Shown here: positions 55,261-62,256 of the stretch, one piece after another
Position numbering within the stretch: position 1 is the stretch's first letter
How the letters are laid out: the number at the start of each line of letters is the position of its first letter
DNA from: Hydrogenovibrio crunogenus
GTDB taxonomy: Bacteria; Pseudomonadota; Gammaproteobacteria; Thiomicrospirales; Thiomicrospiraceae
DNA: 64,000 nucleotides
Direction of reading: 5' to 3'
Assembly (NCBI RefSeq): GCF_004786015.1
Contig: NZ_CP032096.1
Span: forward strand, 186,001 to 250,000
Program-made: the position numbers and the translations under genes
Notes under the pieces: model-generated
The model's database searches: none
What the model was told of the DNA's origin: nothing
Seen by the model: the letters and a program-made list of their open reading frames with translations, nothing else

Positions 55261-55380
55261 TCTCGTTTAATTTTGTAGAAAAAAGTTTAACATCGAGATC
55301 ATATAAAGTAGATTATCAAATAATTTTGTAGAAAATGACTCATTTACCATCAATATTATCATTTAATTCTGTAGTTGACA
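55259..55380. repeat. Right transposon end with three spaced TnsB-type sites
   Basis: Three copies of the end repeat, inverted relative to those at the left, lie at 55355-55374, 55312-55331 and 55259-55278, with gaps of 23 and 33 bases. The outermost adjoins AGTTGACA. The innermost overlaps the tnsA start codon. In Tn7 the end beside tnsA has packed sites; here the spacing is reversed. Confidence 0.8.
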
Positions 55381-55385
55381 GTTGT
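55381..55385. repeat. Target-site duplication, right copy
   Basis: GTTGT, identical to 37518-37522, directly follows the transposon end. In the intact gene only one copy would be present, encoding the end of Arg-Cys. Confidence 0.95.
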
Positions 55386-55814
55386 CAGGATACGCCGGAA
55401 CAAGTTTTACGTTATCGACGCAAAATATCAGGCCCTTTATTGGATAGGATTGATTGTCATCTAGAAGTGCCGCCTGTTGATTTTGACGCATTAAGTGGTG
55501 AGCGAGAAAAGGGGGCGGAAACAAGTGCTGAAGTGCGCGAACGCGTTATGACATGCCAAACATTGCAAAAAACTCGGCAAGGCTGCCTAAACACCGAACT
55601 CACTCCAAAACAGCTGGAGCAATATGTCACGTTACAGTCAGATTCAAAAAAATTGTTGGAGCAGGCTGTTAATCGTATGGGCATGTCGGCTAGAGGGTAT
55701 CACCGTATTTTGCGTGTCGCGCGTACTTTAGCAGATATGCAGCAACAAGAAGCCGTCCAGATGGCGCATATTGCAGAGTCTATTTCATACCGTTCTTTGG
55801 ATAAGTCGCTTTAA
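55386..55814 (+). pseudogene. comM: comM, 3' part
   Basis: 142 native codons from QDTPEQVLRYRRKISGPLLDRID to the stop, containing the sensor and lid of the ComM AAA+ core (MSARGYHRILRVARTLADMQQQEAVQMAHIAESISYR). The transposon end supplies an ATG at 55335 in frame, so a 159-residue chimera could be made, but it lacks the nucleotide-binding motifs. The stop codon is followed directly by the next gene start. Confidence 0.95.
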
Positions 55815-56507
55815 ATGATGGAATCTATTTATTTAACCGCATTGATGGTTGGTTTGTTGGGTGGGATTCATTGCTTGGGGATGTGTGGCGGTGTCGTTGG
55901 GTCCTTAACCTTTAATCTCAAGCCAGAGGTTCAATTGAGCTGGTGGCGTATGTTTCCTTACCAGCTAAGTTATAACGCGGGACGCTTGACCAGTTATGTT
56001 TTAATTGGTTCATTATTTGGTTTTCTTGGCAATTCCTTGATTTCATTGACTTCTTTCCTGCCGTTGCAACAAACTTTGCAGATAATCGCCGGTTTGTTTA
56101 TGATCGTTTTAGGCTTATATTTAGGTGGCTGGTGGAATGGTATTGTTGCTGTTGAGCGGCTTGGACAGGGAGTTTGGAAGCGTCTGGCTCCGTTGACCAA
56201 AAAGATGATGCCGGTGCAAAATTTCTACCAGGCCTGGCTTTATGGCTTGGTGTGGGGCTGGCTGCCTTGCGGACTGGTTTACAGTATGCTGATTATGGCA
56301 CTCAGTGCTGGCGGCGGACTGGAAGGCGGTCTGGTCATGTTGGCATTTGGGTTAGGCACATTACCAAACCTATTGTTAATGGGAAGTTTTGCTTTTTTCT
56401 TTACCAAGTTAGCCAGAACTTTATGGGTTCGTCGTTTGGCAGGGTTTTTAGTAATTGTAATGGGGGGCGTTCAACTGTATTGGTCCACCACCTTACAGTT
56501 GAGCTAA
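55815..56507 (+). CDS. Sulfite exporter TauE/SafE (UreH-like) membrane protein
   Basis: 230 residues with six hydrophobic segments. The N-terminal GLLGGIHCLGMCGGVVG is the signature of the UreH-like/heavy-metal-associated branch of TauE/SafE proteins; YNAGRLTSYVLIG and YGLVWGWLPCGLVYSML (Cys-Gly-Leu) are the other conserved blocks. Members are proposed to move metal ions or take part in cytochrome oxidase maturation. The pair of ATG codons follows the comM stop with no gap, so they were probably one transcript before the transposon arrived. A CCAGGCCTGG copy lies inside (56228-56237). Confidence 0.85.
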   Translation: MMESIYLTALMVGLLGGIHCLGMCGGVVGSLTFNLKPEVQLSWWRMFPYQLSYNAGRLTSYVLIGSLFGFLGNSLISLTSFLPLQQTLQIIAGLFMIVLGLYLGGWWNGIVAVERLGQGVWKRLAPLTKKMMPVQNFYQAWLYGLVWGWLPCGLVYSMLIMALSAGGGLEGGLVMLAFGLGTLPNLLLMGSFAFFFTKLARTLWVRRLAGFLVIVMGGVQLYWSTTLQLS

Positions 56508-56538
56508 TAATTTATGGATATTCCTCGCATTACATACC

Positions 56539-57864
56539 TTATGGCGTTTCTGAGGATTGAATAAAATCATAATCGATTCCCATGGTATTCAATAAGTGGC
56601 CAGTGGCATTTAAGATACGGTACTTAGCCGTTAGCTGATCCGCTTCACTACTGACTAAGGTATTAAGCCCGTTAATGTATTCATTTTCGGTATTCAATAA
56701 ATCCAATAAAGAGCGCCGTCCCAAACTGAACTGTTTTCGATACCCATTCAGTGTATCTCGTGTCAGTTTGATATGCTGACGCATGTAATCAAGTTGATTG
56801 TTGATGTAAACCTTGGCGTTCCAGGCGTATTTTAAATTCTCAATCACTTGCCGGTGCGTGTTGTTCCGAACTTCGGTCGCTTGTTGAAAATTGCTCGCTG
56901 TTCTTTCTCGGTTGGCACTGTCTCGCCCCCCGTTGTAGAGGTTGTATTTAAAACGCACCATGGCTTGAAGGTATTCGTTGTTGCCTTCAATGCCAGACAA
57001 GTTATTGTCGAACGTCTTTTCAACTTCCAAGTCAACGCGTGGATAGTAGTTGGAACCTGATAAATCATATTGCATTTTAGCCGCAGCGATGTCCGCACTG
57101 GCGGATTTTAAGGTCGGGTGGTTCATCAGGGCAACATTGATGGCCTCTTCTTGTGTTTTAGGCAATGGAAATTCCGCTTTTGGTTCGATTAGGTTGTCTT
57201 CCGGCATTCGTCCCAAGATACGTTGAAATTTAGCTCGGGCATCAAAGAATCTATTTTCGACCGCGCCATAGTTTGATCGAGCTAAAGCTAAACGCGCTTT
57301 GGCTTGGTCGACTTCAACCTGATTCCCGATGCCCGCTTCGGTACGTCGTTCGATTTGGTCTAACAGTTTTAAGTGGGTTTCCAGATTCGTTTGCGCCAAA
57401 TTCAATAATTTTTTTTCTTTTAATAAATTAATATAAGCTTGAATCATTTGTAAGGCGACATCATTTGCTTTGGAAAGCGTTTTGTAGGCTTGTGCATCAA
57501 GACGATATTGCAAGCGTTTGACTTCATCTTGCGTGCCAAACCCTTCGAACAGATTTTGAGTTAATTTAACGGACGTTTCTCTGCGCGTTAAGCCATTGCC
57601 AATGTTGTCGATGCCTGGGCGATCGACTTCCTCATATCCCATCCCGGCATTTAAGTCGAGACTGGGATAATATCCGCCTTTGGCTGCTTTCACTTCAGCT
57701 TCTATGGCTTGGTACGCTTTCACTTCTTGTCGAAATTCAGGGTTATGGAGAACAGCGTCTTCAACGGCTTCTTTTAAATTAATGGCGTAAGCATTAAACG
57801 AAAAAGTAAGTAAAGCCGTACAGGCTATTACCGTCAGTTGTAATGGTTTTTGAGTCGGTGACAT
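56539..57864 (-). CDS. lapE: LapE-like TolC-family outer-membrane protein
   Basis: 441 residues. Signal peptide (LTVIACTALLTFSFNAYA) followed by two TolC-type repeats of long helices: NLKEAVEDAVLHNPEFRQEV, YYPSLDLNAGMGYEEVDRPG, TSVKLTQNLFEGFGTQDEVKR and, in the second half, EEAINVALMNHPTLKSASADI and FSLGRRSLLDLLNTENEYING. It forms the outer-membrane channel of a type I secretion system with LapB and LapC. Last gene of the minus-strand secretion cluster. Confidence 0.9.
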   Translation of the reverse strand: MSPTQKPLQLTVIACTALLTFSFNAYAINLKEAVEDAVLHNPEFRQEVKAYQAIEAEVKAAKGGYYPSLDLNAGMGYEEVDRPGIDNIGNGLTRRETSVKLTQNLFEGFGTQDEVKRLQYRLDAQAYKTLSKANDVALQMIQAYINLLKEKKLLNLAQTNLETHLKLLDQIERRTEAGIGNQVEVDQAKARLALARSNYGAVENRFFDARAKFQRILGRMPEDNLIEPKAEFPLPKTQEEAINVALMNHPTLKSASADIAAAKMQYDLSGSNYYPRVDLEVEKTFDNNLSGIEGNNEYLQAMVRFKYNLYNGGRDSANRERTASNFQQATEVRNNTHRQVIENLKYAWNAKVYINNQLDYMRQHIKLTRDTLNGYRKQFSLGRRSLLDLLNTENEYINGLNTLVSSEADQLTAKYRILNATGHLLNTMGIDYDFIQSSETP

Positions 57865-57882
57865 AGAGTTTTATCTTTTCTG

Positions 57883-58500
57883 TTAGAGTGCATTTTTGTG
57901 CCAATTTTGTATTTTTATGACTAGATTTAAGCGATCTTTGGCATTGAGTTTTTCTAATAAACTGTGAACATGAGCTTTGACAGTTCGTTCACTAATTATC
58001 ATCTGTTCAGCAATTTCATGGTTACTTTTTCCTTGCAGAATCCATTCCATGGTTTCAATTTCCCGAGCAGATAACAATTCTTTCCAGGAATCATTTTGTT
58101 GTGGCTGGCTTGATGAAACTGACTGTATGATGCTCTGCATCACATTTTGTCCAAGCCAAATGTTCCCGGCGAGAATAGTGTTAAGCGCCTGTTCTATTCT
58201 AGAGGGTAGAGCAAACGTATTTAAATATCCTTTTATGCCTTTTTTAAACCAAGCCATGCCTTCTTCCGCTGTGGGTTGGTTTGAAAAAAGTAACACCGTA
58301 TAGCCTTGCAAAAGTGCGTTTTCGATTTCGACATCATTGGCAGGGCTATCGGTCAGTTGTATCATCAATAAATAGTCGGTTACAGGACGAGCTTGAGTGT
58401 CCATTTCTAAGGTATATAAAATTTGTTTTGGCAATGAAGAGACCTTGGACCAGTTTTTGAGTGCATGGGGGTCTTGGACGTATAGGAGTAACTGCTTCAT
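57883..58500 (-). CDS. LuxR-type regulator with a non-standard receiver
   Basis: About 205 residues from the ATG at 58500; a TTG at 58548 is in frame but has no ribosome site. The C-terminal HTH is typical of the NarL/LuxR group: LSAREIETMEWILQGKSNHEI and SERTVKAHVHSLLEKLNAKDR. The N-terminal part folds like a receiver, but the expected phospho-acceptor position has Gln (LLMIQLTDSP) and the acidic pair is missing. It may bind a small molecule such as c-di-GMP, as VpsT does, or be constitutive. Located between lapC and lapE, so it probably controls this cluster. Confidence 0.8.
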   Translation of the reverse strand: MKQLLLYVQDPHALKNWSKVSSLPKQILYTLEMDTQARPVTDYLLMIQLTDSPANDVEIENALLQGYTVLLFSNQPTAEEGMAWFKKGIKGYLNTFALPSRIEQALNTILAGNIWLGQNVMQSIIQSVSSSQPQQNDSWKELLSAREIETMEWILQGKSNHEIAEQMIISERTVKAHVHSLLEKLNAKDRLNLVIKIQNWHKNAL

Positions 58501-58586
58501 ATGCGTGTCTATTTTTTTATAGTCCTTATAGTTTAATTTGTTTATCAAAAATCATTTGCATGAATCAATTAATGCCTCATCAAGCC

Positions 58587-59954
58587 TTAAGACTCTCTGA
58601 GTGCCAAATCTTTAGCTTTGATAATTGGCTTGATTAAATACTCCAATATCGTATGCTTACCGACCACCACATCGACCGTTGCCGTCATGCCAGGTAACAA
58701 AGACAATGGATTTTTTTCTGAGCCAAGGTAGTTCCTATCCGTTTTTATACGGGCGATATAAAAGCTATTTCCTTCTTCATCCAAAATGGTATCGGCTGAA
58801 ATTTTTTCTACCGTGCCATCCAGTCCACCATAAATGGCGAAGTCATAAGCGGTGAATTTTATCTTAGCCTTGAGGCCAGGGTACACAAAACCGATATCGG
58901 CCGGTGAAATTTTGGTTTCAAGCACAAGAGAATCATCCAACGGAACGATTTTAATAATGTCGCTCCCCGGTTGAATGACCTCACCAATGGTGGTCACCAA
59001 CAGTTCGCTGATGGTGCCATTGACCGGTGAGGTAATGCTGGTTCGACGGACCCGGTCTTCCAAAGCCGTTTTAGAGCTTTCAAGCTGGGACAGTTTTGCA
59101 AGCACGGTATTCAATTCCTGTTGTGCTTCATTGCGAAATTTTTGCTTTGCTTCTTGTTTTTTATTAATGGATTCATTGATGATCGATTTTAAACGCGGAA
59201 TTGAGTTCTGGGTTGTCTGTAATTGCGAATAGGCATCATTGGCTTCACGGCGCGTTTTCAACAAATCGACCTCGGAAGCGATCCCTTCTTTGACTAATGG
59301 CTTCATGATTTCGATTTCTTGTTGTAATAAATCATAAGACTTAGACAGTTGTTTGAATTGGTTATAGGCTTCCTTAAGTTCAGAACGGTTCTGTGTGATT
59401 TTTTCGTTTAGAATTTTTTGAGTGGTTTCAAGCTGTTGTAATTGATTTTCATAAAGTTGCTTTTCACGCTCAAAAATGGCTTCGACTTTTGGGTTTTCAG
59501 AAGGGAGGTCGATTTTAAACGGTTTGCCGAATGCTTCCGCAGATAGTCGAGCCGCTTGAGCTCTTAAGTCATAAAGCTGTGCCTCGGTTTCATCATAAGA
59601 GCTGACGAATTGGGTATTATCGAGTTTTAACAAGATTTGACCTTTTTGCACTTTATCACCCGAGTGTACAAAAATGTTTTCAACAATACCGCCTTCTAAA
59701 TTTTGAACCACTTGAATTTTTGAAGAAGGAACCACCTTGCCTTGTCCACGAACAATCTTATCGAGCTCAGCGTAATTGGCCCAAACCAATAACCAGATGA
59801 GTACTAAAAACATGATCCAGACAATCAGCTGAGATTTGATGGTTGGCTTTTCGAGTGCCGCTTGACTCAAGTTCGACATGAACGCCAAATCCTCTTCCGG
59901 GATCGGTGTCTCTTGTGAATGTGGTATTTGAGTCGTGTCTTTTTTGAATATCAT
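58587..59954 (-). CDS. lapC: LapC-like type I secretion adaptor (HlyD family)
   Basis: 455 residues. A short cytoplasmic N-terminus precedes one membrane segment (LIVWIMFLVLIWLLVWANYAE). The lipoyl half-motifs are GKVVPSSKIQVVQNLEGGIV and GDKVQKGQILLKLDNT, with a long coiled-coil hairpin between about residues 150 and 310. The beta-barrel part follows (RRTSITSPVNGTISELLV) and the conserved end LLPGMTATVDVVVGKHTILEYL. Bridges LapB and LapE across the periplasm. Four bases after lapB, so co-translated. Confidence 0.93.
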   Translation of the reverse strand: MIFKKDTTQIPHSQETPIPEEDLAFMSNLSQAALEKPTIKSQLIVWIMFLVLIWLLVWANYAELDKIVRGQGKVVPSSKIQVVQNLEGGIVENIFVHSGDKVQKGQILLKLDNTQFVSSYDETEAQLYDLRAQAARLSAEAFGKPFKIDLPSENPKVEAIFEREKQLYENQLQQLETTQKILNEKITQNRSELKEAYNQFKQLSKSYDLLQQEIEIMKPLVKEGIASEVDLLKTRREANDAYSQLQTTQNSIPRLKSIINESINKKQEAKQKFRNEAQQELNTVLAKLSQLESSKTALEDRVRRTSITSPVNGTISELLVTTIGEVIQPGSDIIKIVPLDDSLVLETKISPADIGFVYPGLKAKIKFTAYDFAIYGGLDGTVEKISADTILDEEGNSFYIARIKTDRNYLGSEKNPLSLLPGMTATVDVVVGKHTILEYLIKPIIKAKDLALRES

Positions 59955-59958
59955 GGGC

Positions 59959-62163
59959 TTATGCTTTGTTAATCCGTCCAGTCTTCAAGGCTTCCAGTAC
60001 GGTTGCTTTTGAACCATCTGCAATCACTTTACCATTACTCATGACGATTAAACGATCGACAAGCTGTAACAAACTCATTTTATGTGTCACTACGATTGTC
60101 GTGTTTTTCAAAGTGCCTTTTTTAAGGCGGTCTATCATGGTTTGTTCGGTATTGGCATCCATTGCATTCGTGGGTTCATCAAATAGATAAATGGGGGTGT
60201 CGAGTAATAAGGCGCGGGCCACCCCGATACTTTGGCGTTGACCACCCGATAAAGATCCACCCCCTTCATTAATTTTTAAACTGTAGCCGGAAGGGTGGGT
60301 TTTAATGAAGTCGTCCACACCTGCTAGTTTGGCTGCTCGTAAAATTTCACTGTCTTCAACGTAAGGTGCTCGATAGGCGATATTTTCACGGACGTCGCCA
60401 CTGAATAAGGTCACATCTTGCGGCACATAGTTTATGTTGCGTCTTAATTCAGCTGGATCGAGCTGAGTGATGTCAATGCCATCAATTAAGATGGAACCGG
60501 AATCGACATGGTAAAAACCGAGAATGAGCTTTTCGACGGTGGATTTTCCAGAACCGATTCGCCCGATAATCCCCAATTTCTCGCCAGGGTTCAGTTTAAA
60601 TGACACGTTATTCAAAGCCGGTTTGGTTTCCCCGGGGTAGGTAAAAGTGACGTCGACAAATTCAATGGTGCCTTCAAAAACAGGGTGCTGAATAAAGCGT
60701 TTACCTGCCGGACGTTCCACTTCTTTTTTCATTAGCTCATTCAGCGAATCCAGAGCGGTTTTGGTTTGTTGATAGGTTGATGTTAAGCTGGCAAATTGTC
60801 CCATCGGGCCAATGGCTCTTTGGCTTAACATGACGGTAGCAATCAACCCCCCCATCGTTAAAAGTCCATCCTTTATCAGGTAAACCCCTACCAGAACAAT
60901 TACAACCGTACTCATTTGTTGCATAAAACCGGTCACGCGGCCAATCGAACTTTGTAGCATCTTAGATTTTAAACTGGCACGTGCAATCTCACCTACCGCC
61001 TGTTCCCATTTCCATTGAGAGTGGGCTTCAACACCAAGTGATTTAATGGTTTCAATGGCGGTTAATGTTTCAATTAAAACAGCGTTTTTTTGTGATGAGG
61101 CTTCATAAGTCGCTTCAACACTACTTTGAATGGGTTTTTTCATGACGATGCTATACACCAGAATTAAGCCGATGATAGCGATTGGAACCAGGACGATTTG
61201 GCCCGCAATAAAGAAAATAACCAATAAGAAAATGATAACAAAGGGGAGGTCGACTAAAGAGGCAATGGTGCCGGAAGTAAAGAAGTTACGAATGCTGTCA
61301 AATTCTTTTAAGTTATTGGCGAAAGCACCAATTGAACCTTGTCGGTTCGCCATGGTCAGTCCAAGGGTTTGTTCAAACAGTTTCGAAGACATGATGACAT
61401 CACTTTTTTTGCCGGCCATTTCTAAGAAATAAGAACGAAGAAATTTCAAAAGAATATCGAACATGTAGACGACACTGATACCGATTGCAAGCACCCAAAG
61501 CGATTCGACGGCATTATTCGGTACAATGCGGTCATACACGTTCATCACAAATAACGGGTTGGCCAACACAAAAATATTGATAATCACCGAGGCGATTAAG
61601 ACATCGCGGTAAATGCCGCGGTTGTCCCAGAAAGTATGCCAAAACCAGTGCCCTTGACCTGTTGAAATCAGGTCTTCTTTTTTAGAGGCTTGTTGAAATT
61701 TTTCAGTAAAGTAAATGGCATAGCCTAAATAGTCTTTTTCCAGTTGGTGTAAATCGACATCGAGGCGGCCATCAGGGGCATCCGAGAGTATTATCGTCGC
61801 TTTTTCAGTATCAAAATCGATTTTTTCTAGTAGGCAGGCCTGGTTATTTTTTAATGTCAGGATACAGGGCATGACTAGGTTGGGAATATCTTGTAAAGCG
61901 CGCTTTTTAAAGCTGGCGACAATATTGGCTCGTTCAGCTGCACGGATAAATAACTCAGGGGTTAAGCGGTCATGGTTTGCTAAAGGTAACCCTGATATTA
62001 GAGCATCTTTGGAAAAGGGGTGCCGATTCAGCTTGGTATAGATCACCAAACAATCCAATAAAGGGTCTTTAAAATCGATTACGGGTTGTCCTAGATCTGC
62101 TGTCGAAGTTTCTGTGTGAACTTCTTCGCTTTGGGGGGCAGCAGAGGCTTGGTCATTTTCCAT
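59959..62163 (-). CDS. lapB: LapB-like type I secretion ABC transporter
   Basis: 734 residues. An N-terminal C39-like domain (DPLLDCLVIYTKLNRHPFSKDAL) recognises the substrate, then six membrane helices and an ATPase domain with Walker A GRIGSGKS, signature LSGGQRQ, Walker B IYLFDEPTNAMD and switch His in VVTHKMSLL. It exports large repeat-containing adhesins. The adhesin gene is not in the window. A CCAGGCCTGG-like copy (61835-61843, nine of ten bases) lies in the coding region. Confidence 0.93.
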   Translation of the reverse strand: MENDQASAAPQSEEVHTETSTADLGQPVIDFKDPLLDCLVIYTKLNRHPFSKDALISGLPLANHDRLTPELFIRAAERANIVASFKKRALQDIPNLVMPCILTLKNNQACLLEKIDFDTEKATIILSDAPDGRLDVDLHQLEKDYLGYAIYFTEKFQQASKKEDLISTGQGHWFWHTFWDNRGIYRDVLIASVIINIFVLANPLFVMNVYDRIVPNNAVESLWVLAIGISVVYMFDILLKFLRSYFLEMAGKKSDVIMSSKLFEQTLGLTMANRQGSIGAFANNLKEFDSIRNFFTSGTIASLVDLPFVIIFLLVIFFIAGQIVLVPIAIIGLILVYSIVMKKPIQSSVEATYEASSQKNAVLIETLTAIETIKSLGVEAHSQWKWEQAVGEIARASLKSKMLQSSIGRVTGFMQQMSTVVIVLVGVYLIKDGLLTMGGLIATVMLSQRAIGPMGQFASLTSTYQQTKTALDSLNELMKKEVERPAGKRFIQHPVFEGTIEFVDVTFTYPGETKPALNNVSFKLNPGEKLGIIGRIGSGKSTVEKLILGFYHVDSGSILIDGIDITQLDPAELRRNINYVPQDVTLFSGDVRENIAYRAPYVEDSEILRAAKLAGVDDFIKTHPSGYSLKINEGGGSLSGGQRQSIGVARALLLDTPIYLFDEPTNAMDANTEQTMIDRLKKGTLKNTTIVVTHKMSLLQLVDRLIVMSNGKVIADGSKATVLEALKTGRINKA

Positions 62164-62256
62164 AAGTTTAGCGGTTTCCTATCCTGTCTCTTTAAGGTGT
62201 TGAGTATAAAATAATTTTACGTTTTTAGTAGAGTATATTTTCCTTACACTTAATTT
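62164..62256 (-). promoter_or_regulatory. Gap between lapD and lapB, possible promoter
   Basis: An A+T-rich 93-base stretch between the end of lapD and the start of lapB. On the minus strand TATACTC and TATAAAAT-like boxes occur, so a promoter for lapBC-luxR-lapE may lie here. No clear -35 and -10 pair with standard spacing was settled. Confidence 0.3.

Larger units (their letters stand above)
37523..55380. mobile_element. 17.9-kb Tn7-like transposon inserted in comM
   Basis: Ends are TGTCAACT (37523-37530) and AGTTGACA (55373-55380), perfect 8-bp inverted repeats; the terminal 26 bases of the two ends agree at 22 positions. Three 20-bp TnsB-type repeats lie at each end. GTTGT is duplicated outside both ends. 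Genes tnsA, tnsB, tnsC and tniQ read inward from the right end, and a TnsE-like gene reads inward from the left. The cargo carries two likely defence modules. comM is a known attachment site of several Tn7-like and Tn6022-like families. The element looks complete and possibly mobile; no second copy is visible in the window and no CRISPR-Cas genes are carried. Confidence 0.95.

Noticed and set aside
37523-55380. CRISPR-associated Tn7-like transposon (CAST)
   Set aside because: No cas genes, no direct-repeat and spacer array and no second TniQ were seen in the cargo.
55335-55814. Functional 159-residue protein from the 3' comM part
   Set aside because: The ATG is supplied by the transposon end by chance, and the product lacks the Walker motifs and N-terminal domain of ComM.
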